From: an uncultured Pseudomonas sp.
GTDB lineage: Bacteria; Pseudomonadota; Gammaproteobacteria; Pseudomonadales; Pseudomonadaceae
Direction: 5' to 3'
DNA: 5,304 nucleotides
NCBI GenBank assembly: GCA_946886875.1
Contig: CAMPJN010000284.1
Location: forward strand, 1 to 5,304
Shown: positions 5,285-5,304 of the stretch, in pieces
How positions within the stretch are numbered: the first letter of the stretch is position 1
Layout of the letters: every line of letters starts with the position of its first letter
Notes under the pieces: generated by a model
Told to the model about the DNA's origin: nothing
Databases searched by the model: none
Seen by the model: only the letters and a program-made list of their open reading frames with translations
Translations under genes and position numbers: made by a program

Positions 5285-5304
5285 TCCAAGCGCGCTCCGA
5301 GGGT

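Overview
This window looks like chromosomal DNA of a Pseudomonas-type gammaproteobacterium, probably of the fluorescens/putida kind. The evidence is high GC with strong G/C preference at third codon positions, the TRAP-transporter plus LacI-regulator gene set, an extended -10 of the TGCTAGAAT type, and a NahR/NodD-class LysR protein. This taxonomic call is inference, because no rRNA or marker gene is present. I see no insertion sequence, tRNA, CRISPR, phage gene or compositional island.

Layout: positions 1-3501 read rightward and 3498-5284 read leftward, so the two blocks converge. The left block is the end of a TRAP transporter operon. It starts with a few terminal codons probably from the small permease (DctQ), then the complete large permease DctM (42-1319) and the complete periplasmic binding protein DctP (1382-2395). 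A LacI/GntR-type repressor gene follows (2482-3501), with its own likely promoter. The Q-M-P order is that of the sugar-acid transporter yiaMNO rather than the P-Q-M order of classical dctPQM. Together with a LacI-family regulator resembling the gluconate/ketogluconate repressors (GntR, PtxS), this points to uptake of a sugar acid (uronate, aldonate or keto-acid). The catabolic genes that would settle the substrate lie outside the window, probably to the left.

The right block holds two leftward genes. One encodes a NahR/NodD-class LysR regulator (4352-5284). Downstream of it is a small secreted SBP_bac_3 solute-binding protein (3498-4250) with no permease or ATPase beside it. The LysR target is not visible; it may lie to the right of 5284. 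The LacI gene and the solute-binding gene end on the same palindromic CTAG, so their stop codons overlap on opposite strands.

The genes are mostly ordinary. The more interesting signals lie between them: a perfect 17-bp palindrome between dctM and dctP, a long GC-rich hairpin just after dctP that lies where a -35 element for lacI would be, and an imperfect direct repeat at the convergent gene ends. I found no convincing new biological system.
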